A stretch of DNA of 64,000 nt from Comamonadaceae bacterium PBBC2 (GCA_002255935.1 NKIO01000007.1:20154-84153); one strand, 5' to 3'. Positions 17,616 through 26,922 are shown, counted from the stretch's first letter. Numbers and translations: made by a program. Notes: generated by a model from the letters alone, not told the origin.

Positions 17616-17685
17616 TCTAGGGGTCTTTGATCATGAATTTGATTCTTTCGCGCAGCGTAGTTTCAGCGCATGAATCACCCCTAGA
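17616..17685. promoter_or_regulatory. Widely spaced inverted repeat upstream of the TonB receptor
   Basis: TCTAGGGGT (17616-17624) and ACCCCTAGA (17677-17685) are perfect 9-bp inverted arms 52 bases apart, 67 bp before the receptor ATG. Inside lie a TGATCA palindrome and a repeated CATGAAT. It may be a looped operator or an mRNA leader structure; function is not known. Confidence 0.35.
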
Positions 17686-17751
17686 CTTTACGCAAGAGGG
17701 TGAAAGACGAAGAGCTAATCCCTTTGATTGACAACAAAGCTGGAGACAAAA

Positions 17752-20700
17752 ATGGACAAACACACACGCCGAATCACCCCGGCAAGCCTGCTGAAAAGCG
17801 GGACCGCACTGGCCGTGGCGGCCCTCTTCGCCAACGGCGCTGTCATGGCGCAAAACGCAGCCACAGCGCAGCCCAAAGCCACCGACGCCAAGCTCGATTC
17901 GGTGCAGGTCGTCGGCACCCGTGCCTCGATTGCATCGGCCATCAGCCGCAAAAGCAATGCAGGCACCGTCAGCGATTCCATCGTGGCGGAAGACATTGAC
18001 CAGTTCCCGGATAAGAACGTGGGTGAAGCGCTCTCCCGCGTCACTGGCGTGCAGCTCACACGCGATTTTGGCGAGGGCAGCCAGGTGTCGATTCGCGGTG
18101 TGGAGCCCGATCTAAACCGCATTGAAATCAATGGTGCATCGGTGCTGGGAAGCAACGGCGGCGCGGGGCGTGGTGCTGAGCTGCGCGAGCTGGCATCTGA
18201 GTTGATTGCCTCCATTGACGTCATCAAAGGCTCTACCGCCGACCTGACCGAAGGCGGCATTGGCGGCACGGTGCAAATCACCACGCGCAAGCCCTTTGAT
18301 TTCAAGAAGCCCACCTTCGCCGCCACCGTGTCGGCTGAAAACGCCAGCAGCCGCGAAGGCGTGCAACCCCGTGGCAGCTTCTTGCTGGCGGACACCTTCC
18401 TGGATGGCCGTCTGGGTTTGATGGGCAACTTTGTTTACGACAACGTGCTGACCCGCAATGACTACACCCGCAACACGGCGTGGACCTTGCTGCGCGACTG
18501 GGACTTTTCTGCCGACAAAACCAATAGCAGCCTGGACCCGGCGATTGCCGCAGTCTCAGCACCCACACGTTGCGCCACCTCGGGCTTGACCGTAGCCCAA
18601 GTGGCCGACTGCAATCGCCAATGGTTTGACTACGCTCCGCGTAATTCGCGCTACGGCATCTGGACCCGAGACCACCAGCGCAGCTCTGCCGAGCTGACGG
18701 CGCAGTTCAAAGTCAATTCAGACCTCATCTTGTTTGGCAGCTACCAGGGCAACAAGCAGGCGCAACGCTTGAATGACCGAAACTTTGGCACCGATCTGGT
18801 GGCTATCACCCGCATGTCTAACAGCGGCAATGCGCCGGTGTACAACGCAGCCACCGGCATACCTTCTACTGCCGGAACCTGTATCGCCACCAGCGCGACG
18901 GCAACGCCCGCCGGTATGGTGGTGGCCAATCACCATGTCAGTGAATATGTGGTGGGCAGTTGTATCAATGCGGCGGGTGTGGGCGGCCAGGGCGCGTTTT
19001 CCACATCAGCGCGTGATTTCGCTTTGGACATCAACTCCAAATACGCGACAGGCGGTTTCAATTTCAAGCGCGATGGTTTGAGCGTGGATGGCCTGGTTGT
19101 TAGCTCCAACTCGTCTTACTACAGCGACAGCAACAATGTCGTACTGACACAAAACGCGCCAGGTTTGAAGGTGACGTTGGACGCACAGGGCCTGCCACGT
19201 TTCGCGTTTCCCACTGCTTATGACCCAGAGAAAAGTAGCTCGTATGTGCAGGCGCAACTGCAGTACCGGCCCAGTGAAACCGAGAACACTGAGAAGCAAG
19301 GCAAGCTGGATTTCAAACTCGATTTGAATGCGGGTATGTTGAACAAGCTGTGGTTTGGTGTGCAGACGCGCCAGGCTTCGTCCACCCAGTACAACGGTGG
19401 CGGCTACCTGGCCAGTGCCGGTGCCAACACTCTGCCCACATTCACAGCGGATGACATCAACGTCATTGGTGCCAACATCAATCAGACTCTGGTGTACGAC
19501 CCTTTGTACAAAGGCACGTCCCAGCGCGCGCCGGATGCCCAGTCCTTCATCAACACGAATTTCTCAACCCGGTATATCAGCGCTGCCGATATGGCGGCAT
19601 TGATTGAGGCGGTGCGCGAACGCTCGCCGGGTACGTTTTTCCAGGGCTACGGCGGCGTCAGCAATTTGCCGACCAACTGGATCACGCCCAACTACGTCAA
19701 AGCGGCAGAGTTCTTTGACACCTCCAACTTCAACCATGGCAACGTCATCATGGCCAAGGGCAGTGATGGCTTGATGTATCCGCAGTTGCCTGCCTTCCAG
19801 GTGCAAGAAAAAATCGATGCGATGTATACGCGCCTGGACTTTGATACCGAACTATTTGGCGCAGAGATTGTGGGTAACTTTGGCGTGCGACACACACGCA
19901 CCAAGCACAGCTCTGCAGGTGCCTACCAGTACCGCATCCGGACTGAGAGCTCGCCCGGTTCGTCTACCTTTACCGATCGCATCATTGCCAACTCGGTGGT
20001 GGGGGTGGATAGCTCCTATTCCGACACCTTGCCCAGTTTGAACGCGGCCACGTGGTTATTGCCGAACAAGCTGGTGGCCCGCGTGGGTTGGGCCAAGGTG
20101 ATGGCACGCCCGGCGGTCAATCTGCTGGCACCCAATGCGACCTGCACCATTGGCAGCGGCTTGGCCCAGTTTGGTGGCGATGGGGTTGATGACTGCACGG
20201 CTGGCAACCCGGCACTGGAGCCCTACCGCTCCACCAAGACCGACTTCAGCCTGGAGTACTACCCCGGCAAAGACAGCCAGCTGAGCATGGCCGTGTTTCA
20301 AAACGATATCGATACCTATGTGCTGACGGGTATTCGTCGCTCGGGTGTCAATTTCTTCGGCGATGGCAATTTGTTTGACGTGACCCAGGCCGTCAATGGC
20401 CGGGGTGCCAAGACCAAGGGCTTGGAGCTGACGGCCCGTACCGCTTTCACCTTCTTGCCTGGTTTCTTGAGTGGCTTTGGTGGCGAGGTGAACTACACCC
20501 GCATGACCTATGAATACGCGCCAGGCAATTCGCTGGTGAACCCCATGGACGGCACCGAGCTGCCTTACCCTGGCTTGTCTAAAAACAGCTACAACATTGC
20601 GCTGTGGTACGACGCCGGCCCGCTCAATGGCCGCATCGCCTACAACTACCGTGACGCCTTTTATACCGGCACCAATGACGTGAGCGGCAACCCGAACTTC

Positions 20701-20886
20701 ACGGACAAAACCGGCTATTTGGATGCCAAGATTCAGTACCGCTTCAACAAGAACCTGAGTGTCTCGGTAGAGGCCAAGAACCTGACCGACCAGTCCCAGA
20801 CCACCTACTCGGGTGACCTGTACCGCGTCAATGAGTTGGCGTTCTCCGGACGGCGCTACTTCGTCAGCGCGTCTTACAAGTACTGA
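17752..20886 (+). CDS. TonB-dependent outer-membrane receptor, carbohydrate type
   Basis: 1044 aa. The ATG at 17752 follows GGAGAC and is preferred to the TTG at 17728. A signal peptide ends near AVMAQ, and a plug domain follows (QFPDKNVGEALSRVTGVQL...VSIRGVEPDLNRIEINGASV). The beta-barrel ends in the aromatic residue expected for outer-membrane proteins (FVSASYKY). This receptor subclass is typical of Proteobacteria that import plant polysaccharide fragments. It is followed after only 5 bp by the PL11 lyase gene, so the pair is almost certainly one operon for capture and cleavage of rhamnogalacturonan. No SusD homologue accompanies it. Confidence 0.92.
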   Translation: MDKHTRRITPASLLKSGTALAVAALFANGAVMAQNAATAQPKATDAKLDSVQVVGTRASIASAISRKSNAGTVSDSIVAEDIDQFPDKNVGEALSRVTGVQLTRDFGEGSQVSIRGVEPDLNRIEINGASVLGSNGGAGRGAELRELASELIASIDVIKGSTADLTEGGIGGTVQITTRKPFDFKKPTFAATVSAENASSREGVQPRGSFLLADTFLDGRLGLMGNFVYDNVLTRNDYTRNTAWTLLRDWDFSADKTNSSLDPAIAAVSAPTRCATSGLTVAQVADCNRQWFDYAPRNSRYGIWTRDHQRSSAELTAQFKVNSDLILFGSYQGNKQAQRLNDRNFGTDLVAITRMSNSGNAPVYNAATGIPSTAGTCIATSATATPAGMVVANHHVSEYVVGSCINAAGVGGQGAFSTSARDFALDINSKYATGGFNFKRDGLSVDGLVVSSNSSYYSDSNNVVLTQNAPGLKVTLDAQGLPRFAFPTAYDPEKSSSYVQAQLQYRPSETENTEKQGKLDFKLDLNAGMLNKLWFGVQTRQASSTQYNGGGYLASAGANTLPTFTADDINVIGANINQTLVYDPLYKGTSQRAPDAQSFINTNFSTRYISAADMAALIEAVRERSPGTFFQGYGGVSNLPTNWITPNYVKAAEFFDTSNFNHGNVIMAKGSDGLMYPQLPAFQVQEKIDAMYTRLDFDTELFGAEIVGNFGVRHTRTKHSSAGAYQYRIRTESSPGSSTFTDRIIANSVVGVDSSYSDTLPSLNAATWLLPNKLVARVGWAKVMARPAVNLLAPNATCTIGSGLAQFGGDGVDDCTAGNPALEPYRSTKTDFSLEYYPGKDSQLSMAVFQNDIDTYVLTGIRRSGVNFFGDGNLFDVTQAVNGRGAKTKGLELTARTAFTFLPGFLSGFGGEVNYTRMTYEYAPGNSLVNPMDGTELPYPGLSKNSYNIALWYDAGPLNGRIAYNYRDAFYTGTNDVSGNPNFTDKTGYLDAKIQYRFNKNLSVSVEAKNLTDQSQTTYSGDLYRVNELAFSGRRYFVSASYKY

Positions 20887-20891
20887 GCCGC

Positions 20892-22790
20892 TTGAAAACC
20901 GCAATAGGCCGATGCGCACGGAGCTTGTCTCTGCTGCTCATCGGCCCATTTTTTTGCATGCAGGGTTTGCAAGCCGAGCCCTCATCGCCGTCCCCATCGG
21001 TAACGCACCGTGGCAAACAAGTCGAACGCTTGGGTCGCGGTTTGGTTGCATTACCGACTCCGCAGGGCGTGTTCCTCAGTTGGCGTCTGCTGGGTAGCGA
21101 TGCGCCAGACGTGCTGTTCAATCTGTACCGCGGTGCCACGCGGCTCAATGCCGAGCCATTGGCTTTGACCAATTTTGTGGATGCCAAGGGCAGTGCCGAT
21201 AGCGTCTACTCCCTGCGCGCTGTGCTGGCGGGTCAGGAAGAGGCAGCCCAAGCTAGCCAATCCGCTGAGTGGTTGGCCACGGGCACCCAGCCATTCAAGA
21301 CCGTGCCATTGCGCAAGCCTGCCGATGGCGTCACCCCCGATGGCAAGGCCTATACCTATGCCATGAATGACGGGTCGGCGGCGGATCTGGATGGCGATGG
21401 CAACTACGAGCTGATCGTCAAATGGCAGCCATCCAACGCCAAAGACAACTCGCAAGCGGGATACACCGGCCCCACCTACCTGGACGCCTACAAACTGGAC
21501 GGCACCCGGTTGTGGCGTCTGGACCTGGGGCCGAACATCCGCGCCGGCGCGCACTACACGTCCTTCCTGGCCTATGACTTTGATGGCGATGGCAAAGCCG
21601 AAGTGATGCTGAAGACGGCCGACGGCAGCATCGACGGCCAAGGCAAAGTGATAGGTGACGCCAAAGCCGACTACCGCAATGCGGCGGGCTATGTGTTGGC
21701 CGGGCCGGAGTACCTGACCGTGTTCAATGGACTGACAGGTGCCGCCATGGCCAGCACCGACTACCTGCCCGCGCGCGGCGAGGTGGCGGCCTGGGGCGAT
21801 GCCTATGGCAACCGCGTGGATCGCTTTTTGGCGGGCGTGGCCTACCTGGATGGCAGCCGCCCCAGCGCCGTGTTCTCACGCGGCTACTACACCCGAGCCG
21901 TGCTGGTGGCCTGGGATTGGCGTGACGGCCGCTTGAGCCGCCGCTGGACGTTTGACAGCGATATCGAGGGCGGCGAGGTTAGGGGCCAAGGTGCGCATTG
22001 GTTCTCAGTGGCCGATGTGGATGGCGATGGGCGCGACGACATCGTCTACGGCGCGGCCACCATTGGCAGCGACGGCAAGATGCTCTACAGCACCGGCCTG
22101 TGCCATGGCGATGCGCTGCACGTGGGCCACCTGGACCCGGCCCGTGCGGGGCAGCAGATTTTCATGGTGCACGAGACGCCCCGTTGCTATGGCGAGCATG
22201 GCCTGGAAATGCACGACGCCGCCACTGGCAAGATTCTCTGGAGCATGCCAGGCCAGGGCACGGATGTGGGCCGTGGTGTGTGTATGGACATTGACCCCAA
22301 GTACCCCGGTGAAGAGTGTTGGGGCTCTGTGGGCGGCCTGATGAGCGCGGGCGGCGTGTTGATCAGTGAGCAGCATCCCAAGAAGTTCAACTTTGCACTG
22401 TGGTGGGATGGTGACCTGCTGCGCGAATCACTGGACGGTGTGAACATCGACAAATGGAATCCGGCCTCTTTCAGTTTTGAGCGCGTGCTGAGTGGCGCTG
22501 ACTTCGGTGCAGCGTCCAACAACGGCACCAAGGCCACCCCAGTGTTGTCTGCCGACCTGTTGGGTGATTGGCGTGAAGAAGTGGTTTGGGCCAATGCCGA
22601 CAGTACGGCGCTGCTGGTCTTCAGCACCACGGCCCCGACTGTGCACCGTCTGCGCACGCTGATGCATGACCCGCAGTACCGCGTGCAGGTGGCAGCCCAG
22701 AACGCGGGCTACAACCAGCCACCGCATCCCAGCTTTCATTTGGGGGTGGGCATGGCATCGCCCAAGTTTCAAGCTATCAACTGGCCCTGA
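20892..22790 (+). CDS. Rhamnogalacturonan lyase, PL11 family
   Basis: 632 aa lyase predicted to cut the rhamnose-galacturonate backbone of RG-I by beta-elimination. The PL11 propeller repeats, rich in Ca2+-binding DxDGDG motifs, are clear: AADLDGDGNYELIVKW, AYDFDGDGKAEVMLKTADG, VADVDGDGRDDIVYGA. The start is a TTG five bases after the receptor stop; it gives a signal peptide (SLSLLLIGPFFCMQGLQA), so the enzyme is exported. No in-frame ATG upstream of the signal peptide is present. Homologous enzymes include YesW and YesX of Bacillus. It is coupled to the preceding TonB receptor. Confidence 0.93.
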   Translation: MKTAIGRCARSLSLLLIGPFFCMQGLQAEPSSPSPSVTHRGKQVERLGRGLVALPTPQGVFLSWRLLGSDAPDVLFNLYRGATRLNAEPLALTNFVDAKGSADSVYSLRAVLAGQEEAAQASQSAEWLATGTQPFKTVPLRKPADGVTPDGKAYTYAMNDGSAADLDGDGNYELIVKWQPSNAKDNSQAGYTGPTYLDAYKLDGTRLWRLDLGPNIRAGAHYTSFLAYDFDGDGKAEVMLKTADGSIDGQGKVIGDAKADYRNAAGYVLAGPEYLTVFNGLTGAAMASTDYLPARGEVAAWGDAYGNRVDRFLAGVAYLDGSRPSAVFSRGYYTRAVLVAWDWRDGRLSRRWTFDSDIEGGEVRGQGAHWFSVADVDGDGRDDIVYGAATIGSDGKMLYSTGLCHGDALHVGHLDPARAGQQIFMVHETPRCYGEHGLEMHDAATGKILWSMPGQGTDVGRGVCMDIDPKYPGEECWGSVGGLMSAGGVLISEQHPKKFNFALWWDGDLLRESLDGVNIDKWNPASFSFERVLSGADFGAASNNGTKATPVLSADLLGDWREEVVWANADSTALLVFSTTAPTVHRLRTLMHDPQYRVQVAAQNAGYNQPPHPSFHLGVGMASPKFQAINWP

Positions 22791-23022
22791 CTGGGCAGAC
22801 TGTTCACAAAAAGTAGACTGGATGAATTCGGGGCTGCAGTGCGTGGCGAGGTCTGAAAAAAGTGACTTTCTACTTGATTTGCACACATCAATCAGCGCGG
22901 CATCACTATCTAGAACAGCAAAGAATTGTCCAGTTACAACCTGTTGCTGCATTTGCAAGTTCCATTCGAACCTGAAGCACCTCGTGACGAGTCACTGCCT
23001 AAGCATTCCATCCCAAGCACAC

Positions 23023-24036
23023 TCATTGAAATCCCTCAATCATCTGAATGAGGGATGAGCTTGGAACTCCATAACTCACTATCCTCACGTCTAAATCTTC
23101 ATGCACAGCCATTTGGAGCGCATTGCGGATAGCCAGATCAATCCAGGAATCGTCGTTTCCAAAAGCGCCACCACCAAGCCGAGTCAGAAACACTACGTTC
23201 GACACGCCCCGCTTCGCGTTGAGGACTCCCGCCCACATCGTGGCTTCGTAGGCAGCTTGCAAGACTAGACTTGCAAACGAATTCCATTCTTTCGTGGGAA
23301 TTTGACAGTAGGCTACTGGCAAAGCCGAACAGAACGCCTGTGATACTTTCGACCGTATCGGTACATCGGCATCGGTTACTTCAACATCACTGTGCAATCC
23401 AATACGCAACTTCCCACCCAAAGAACTCATTTGCACAGGAGAAAGCGAATCGAGATACGCGGTGATGTTACGAAGAGCAACTTTGTTGCATATGGCATAG
23501 CCATTTCGCATGTTCCAGAGGTCGGAGCTTGAGCATCCTATGGCCTCACTTACAGCGTTGCCTATGTCCGTTAGACCATTTAACTGACGCTCTTTCGTCT
23601 GTCCTTCGACGCCCTCAACCTCTGTAAAGTAGTTGCGATAAATCGTAGCTGCTCCAGCCGCAATGGCGCAAGCCGGTCCCTGTGTAGGGTCTCCTTCGTA
23701 TCGACCGACACCATGCTCTGGCGTTATTGAAGGAGCAACCATTTCAAGCAGATTGAACTGCGAGGCAACTTGGAACAGTGCACCGGCGTTCTCGGGCAAC
23801 TGGTGAATTTTTCGTACATCACCACGTACCAGACGAAGTTTGAGTTGACCAGGCACACCACCAAATTGATTAACCCTGTCCCGCAATGTTTTGAGCTGGA
23901 CCAATTCGAGTGTCCCAATCTCGTAGCTCTTGCCATTCACAAGGGATTGGAGTTGAGATCCATCAACTCGCAACTTACTTTTCGTCTCGCTGTAGTCGGT
24001 CTCGGAAAACCCCGTCAATTTTTCAAACCAATTCAC
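23023..24036 (-). CDS. Conserved protein of unknown function with macrodomain-like C-terminal part
   Basis: 337 aa, translated from a GTG at 24036 preceded by AAGGAAG. I recognise a widespread uncharacterised family: ALFQVASQFNLLEMV, TQGPACAIAAGAATIYRNYF and VVFLTRLGGGAFGNDDSWI are its conserved blocks. The last block and the following IVSYG resemble the ligand loop of macrodomains that bind ADP-ribose, but this is a pattern impression, not an alignment. No signal peptide. Base composition is visibly lower in GC than in the pectin genes on either side, suggesting transfer. It lies 178 bp downstream of the operon led by the metallophosphoesterase. Confidence 0.65.
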   Translation of the reverse strand: MNWFEKLTGFSETDYSETKSKLRVDGSQLQSLVNGKSYEIGTLELVQLKTLRDRVNQFGGVPGQLKLRLVRGDVRKIHQLPENAGALFQVASQFNLLEMVAPSITPEHGVGRYEGDPTQGPACAIAAGAATIYRNYFTEVEGVEGQTKERQLNGLTDIGNAVSEAIGCSSSDLWNMRNGYAICNKVALRNITAYLDSLSPVQMSSLGGKLRIGLHSDVEVTDADVPIRSKVSQAFCSALPVAYCQIPTKEWNSFASLVLQAAYEATMWAGVLNAKRGVSNVVFLTRLGGGAFGNDDSWIDLAIRNALQMAVHEDLDVRIVSYGVPSSSLIQMIEGFQ

Positions 24037-24214
24037 TCTTACTTCCTTTCGGATATGAAACGCAAATCCGTAGGTTGATGAAAACCGTACTTGCTTCTGT
24101 TGGACGGCGTTGAAGACCCGTCGAACTGCTGAACCGATCTTAGGAACTTTCCATGTTCAGCCCCATGTATGTGTTCGCTATGGGGCGAGTATTGATAAGG
24201 GTAATGTTGCGTGG

Positions 24215-24535
24215 TCAGTCGTCATCGAAGGGGGGGAGGTCTGAGGCATCCTCCGTCATCCAGCGAAAGAGTTCTGCCTGGACTGTCCATGCAAATTCCT
24301 CGATAGCCTCTCGCTCATCTGGCACAGGTTTTCCCGACGCTAGCCAGGCCTCGTAACTCCAGACCCAGCCCATCCAGCCAATTCGCAGTTTGATACTGCC
24401 GTTAGGATGTCGCCAAAAATCGGCAACCGAGGTACTAGTGAGTTGGATACTGACGCCAGGGACCACACACCTTCGCAAGCCCCTGGCGTCAAACCGGGGC
24501 ACACCCTTGTAGAGATAGGGACTTGCGGCCGCCAT
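24215..24535 (-). CDS. Small hypothetical protein
   Basis: 106 aa, family not recognised. The track extends it upstream, but the ATG at 24535 (MAAASPYLYKGVPRF) lies two bases after the stop of the preceding gene and has GGCGGGA before it, so coupled translation is likely. It is Trp-rich (WMGWVWSYEAW) and ends in acidic residues (DLPPFDDD). It is the third gene of a small operon with a nuclease-like protein and a metallophosphoesterase. Confidence 0.6.
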   Translation of the reverse strand: MAAASPYLYKGVPRFDARGLRRCVVPGVSIQLTSTSVADFWRHPNGSIKLRIGWMGWVWSYEAWLASGKPVPDEREAIEEFAWTVQAELFRWMTEDASDLPPFDDD

Positions 24536-24537
24536 AG

Positions 24538-25077
24538 CTATCCCGCCAGCACTTTCCCAAAGACGGCGCTGCCGTCGGTTACCAGTTCTCCGAACTGGTG
24601 GGTATCCCGATTGAGCACTCGGAACCCAGTTACATGTTTCTTCTTTATGTTCCACTGATAGAGTAAGACGTTGCAGGCGTGGTAATGGTCTGCCACTTCT
24701 TCCATGCGGGCGATGTCCTCGGCGGTCGGCATTGGTGCGCTACCTCCTTTCACCTGTATCCACATGATGTCGAATAGGTCTAAGTGCTTGAGGTTTTTGA
24801 ACTCTCCTTGCGCAGGTACATCCCATTTCTTTCGGATGGCCAGGATGTCAACAATGCCAGCGGACTCTCTGCCATTTGGACCCAAAAATTCAACCCATTG
24901 CCATCGCCCCTTGTGTTTGTTGGACTCACGCTTCAGGTGTGCCTTCGCCAGTGTCGTTGCTGATTTCGCAGTTTTGATGGCATCTCCGGCGGCAACTTGC
25001 ATCTTCGTTGGTTCTGTCTTTTCCATCTTTCTGTTCCCCTTCTGAGTGTTGATTGGGTTTGATGTTTTCGTGGTCAT
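24538..25077 (-). CDS. Hypothetical protein with PD-(D/E)XK nuclease-like core
   Basis: 179 aa. The N-terminal ~50 residues are Lys-rich and helical. The middle shows ESAGIVDILAIRKK followed about 35 residues later by FDIMWIQVKGG; a conserved Asp then (E/Q)xK on a strand is the pattern of the restriction-endonuclease fold found in Holliday resolvase-like and VRR-NUC proteins. Gln instead of Glu is tolerated in several such families. I infer a nuclease-like fold but not an activity. It lies 15 bp after the metallophosphoesterase gene and two bases before the next start. Confidence 0.6.
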   Translation of the reverse strand: MTTKTSNPINTQKGNRKMEKTEPTKMQVAAGDAIKTAKSATTLAKAHLKRESNKHKGRWQWVEFLGPNGRESAGIVDILAIRKKWDVPAQGEFKNLKHLDLFDIMWIQVKGGSAPMPTAEDIARMEEVADHYHACNVLLYQWNIKKKHVTGFRVLNRDTHQFGELVTDGSAVFGKVLAG

Positions 25078-25092
25078 TCTGGACGCGTTTGC

Positions 25093-26034
25093 TCAACTCG
25101 AACTTGCGGTGCTCACAAAATTCCTTGGGTTGAGAACTTCCTCGCCACTCCAACGATAGGCAACCAATGGCCCGCCTTTGCCGGCGCTGTAGTCCACACA
25201 CGCCATGCGTTCAGCCTGCAATGCTGGTTCACCCTGCATCCAATAGTGACCAAAGAACACTGGCTTCTTCTGGTCATAGCTGGGTTTGGAATACATCACA
25301 TGCATGTCAGGCAACTTCGCCCTGTCCACGTCGGGCATCAATGCCAGGTCACGGTAGCTTGATGCCAGTTCATCCCACCATCGAACGCGGACATTGCGCC
25401 TCTCATGGCCGTCCTTATCATGGAACGTATACCCAGATGGCAAAGCTACCTCCAGCCCTTTGGTAAGTCCTTCTACAGCCCTGAAGACCAAGTCATTGCT
25501 GCGACTTGCTCTAACCATCAGTTCAGGCGTCAGTGTGCGACCCTGTCCAAGCAGCGGCTCCAAATCCGTCATGTACCCATCGTGCCAACAGGCATGCACC
25601 ACCCGCAGCCCTGGTAGGTCCAGCCACAACGGAAGCGTAAGGAACCAGTCGATGATTTCCGCGTGCAGGGGCGTCCCTTCGACTTCGGCAAGAAATGCAC
25701 TGTGCTGATGACGATTCTTGCTTCCTAACTCGCCGTGTCGGGGGCGCAGGAAATGGCCACTATCTCCGCCAGCGGAGTCCGGCAGATGCCAGGCGATCGC
25801 ATTGAACTCATGATTACCGAGGATGGCCATCGCACTGTCGGCTTCGACCATGCCTCGTGCCAACCGGTAAACGTCGATTTGCCGAGGTCCCCGGTCAACG
25901 AAGTCACCGACAAAGATAGCCTTGCGGGTTGGATGCCGGTAGGCACCTAACATGTTGCGGTAGCCCATCGCCTGTAGCAGAGCCTCCAGCTTGTCTGCCT
26001 GCCCATGAACGTCACCAATAATGTCGTATTCCAT
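25093..26034 (-). CDS. Metallophosphoesterase, ApaH/PrpE-like
   Basis: 313 aa. All signature motifs of calcineurin-type phosphoesterases are visible: GDVHGQADKL, GDFVDRGPR and GNHEFNAIAW, with later His residues in VVHACWHD and FGHYW. Relatives hydrolyse diadenosine polyphosphates or protein phosphates; the substrate here is unknown. AGGTGAAAA precedes the ATG. The gene is divergent from a NUDIX-type regulator and shares with it a 62-bp region that contains a large inverted repeat, so it is likely controlled by that regulator. Confidence 0.9.
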   Translation of the reverse strand: MEYDIIGDVHGQADKLEALLQAMGYRNMLGAYRHPTRKAIFVGDFVDRGPRQIDVYRLARGMVEADSAMAILGNHEFNAIAWHLPDSAGGDSGHFLRPRHGELGSKNRHQHSAFLAEVEGTPLHAEIIDWFLTLPLWLDLPGLRVVHACWHDGYMTDLEPLLGQGRTLTPELMVRASRSNDLVFRAVEGLTKGLEVALPSGYTFHDKDGHERRNVRVRWWDELASSYRDLALMPDVDRAKLPDMHVMYSKPSYDQKKPVFFGHYWMQGEPALQAERMACVDYSAGKGGPLVAYRWSGEEVLNPRNFVSTASSS

Positions 26035-26049
26035 TTTTCACCTACCTTA

Positions 26050-26095
26050 GTTGCATAATGACACTATTATAAACTAGTTAGTGGCAAAGTGCAAC
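26050..26095. promoter_or_regulatory. Symmetric inverted repeat between the NUDIX regulator and the phosphoesterase (operator)
   Basis: Two 17-bp arms separated by 12 bp; 13 of 17 positions are complementary. The perfect parts are GTTGCA/TGCAAC at the outside and CACTA/TAGTG inside, with identical spacing on both sides. The element ends one base before the regulator ATG, so binding would block transcription or translation initiation of the regulator and cover the divergent promoter. Confidence 0.7.
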
Positions 26096-26096
26096 T

Positions 26097-26756
26097 ATGG
26101 ACGCAATTCGCAAGCTCTATCCCCTGGTGGGCGTTGACATCGCGTTATTTAGCGTGGACGACGAACGACTGCAAGTTTTGCTGGTTAAACGGGTTCAGGA
26201 ACCTGCTGCCAAGCAGTGGGCATTGCCCGGGGGAATGCTGAAACCAGATCAAGATACCTCTTTGGAGGCAGCGGCCCGGCGGGTACTGGCGCACAAGGTC
26301 AGCGTTGAGCTGCCATTGGTCGAGGAGGTCTCCACATTCAGCGGACCGGACCGAGACCCGCGCGGCTGGTCTGTGTCGGTGCTGTTTTATGCGTTGCTGC
26401 CCAAAGACAAGGTCGACGCATTGGTCCGTAATAAGGTCGAAGCGCTTGAGTGGGCTGATGCCTCCGCGCCTGGTCACAGGATGGCATTTGACCACTCCAA
26501 ACAACTTGCGGCGGCCGTACACAAATTGCGGGCCAAGGTGAAGTCGGGCAAGCTGCCGTTGCATCTCTTGCCTGAAAGATTCACGTTGTCCCAACTTCAG
26601 CGGAGTGTGGAGGTCATCCTAGGTCAGCCGCTTGATAAAAGTTCGTTTCGTCGACAGCTTAAAAGCTCTGCGGACCTTGTCCAGCTTGACGAATACGAAC
26701 GCGGTGCACAGCGACCCGCTCAGCTTTTCAAGCCTAGTGAGGAATTTAGTTTCTGA
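26097..26756 (+). CDS. NrtR-like transcriptional regulator with degenerate NUDIX domain
   Basis: 219 aa. An N-terminal NUDIX domain (residues ~8-140, WALPGGMLKPDQDTSLEAA) is followed by a winged-helix region (LLPERFTLSQLQRSVEVIL...SSFRRQLK), the arrangement of NrtR-type regulators. The NUDIX box is degraded: where REUxEExG is expected the protein has RRVLAHKVS, so the catalytic glutamates are missing. A ligand-sensing rather than hydrolytic role is therefore likely; known NrtR proteins respond to ADP-ribose or related NAD products. It is divergent from the phosphoesterase operon and probably autoregulated through the inverted repeat touching its start. Confidence 0.85.
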   Translation: MDAIRKLYPLVGVDIALFSVDDERLQVLLVKRVQEPAAKQWALPGGMLKPDQDTSLEAAARRVLAHKVSVELPLVEEVSTFSGPDRDPRGWSVSVLFYALLPKDKVDALVRNKVEALEWADASAPGHRMAFDHSKQLAAAVHKLRAKVKSGKLPLHLLPERFTLSQLQRSVEVILGQPLDKSSFRRQLKSSADLVQLDEYERGAQRPAQLFKPSEEFSF

Positions 26757-26922
26757 GTTCAGTCGCAATGAAGAGGACGGTGTAGTTGTACGCGGCTCTA
26801 CAGGAATGTTCGCAAAAGATGGGGCGGTCTAGTAGCCGCATCGGCACCATCTTATTTGATAGTGTTCCGCTTTGGGTCGTTTCCGACCAGAGTTGCCTGG
26901 TCAACACTTGCCGGAATGGCTA

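Noticed and set aside
23032-23055. TCCCTCA/TGAGGGA hairpin as terminator of the 337-aa gene
   Set aside because: The stem lies inside the last codons and no T-run follows on the coding strand.
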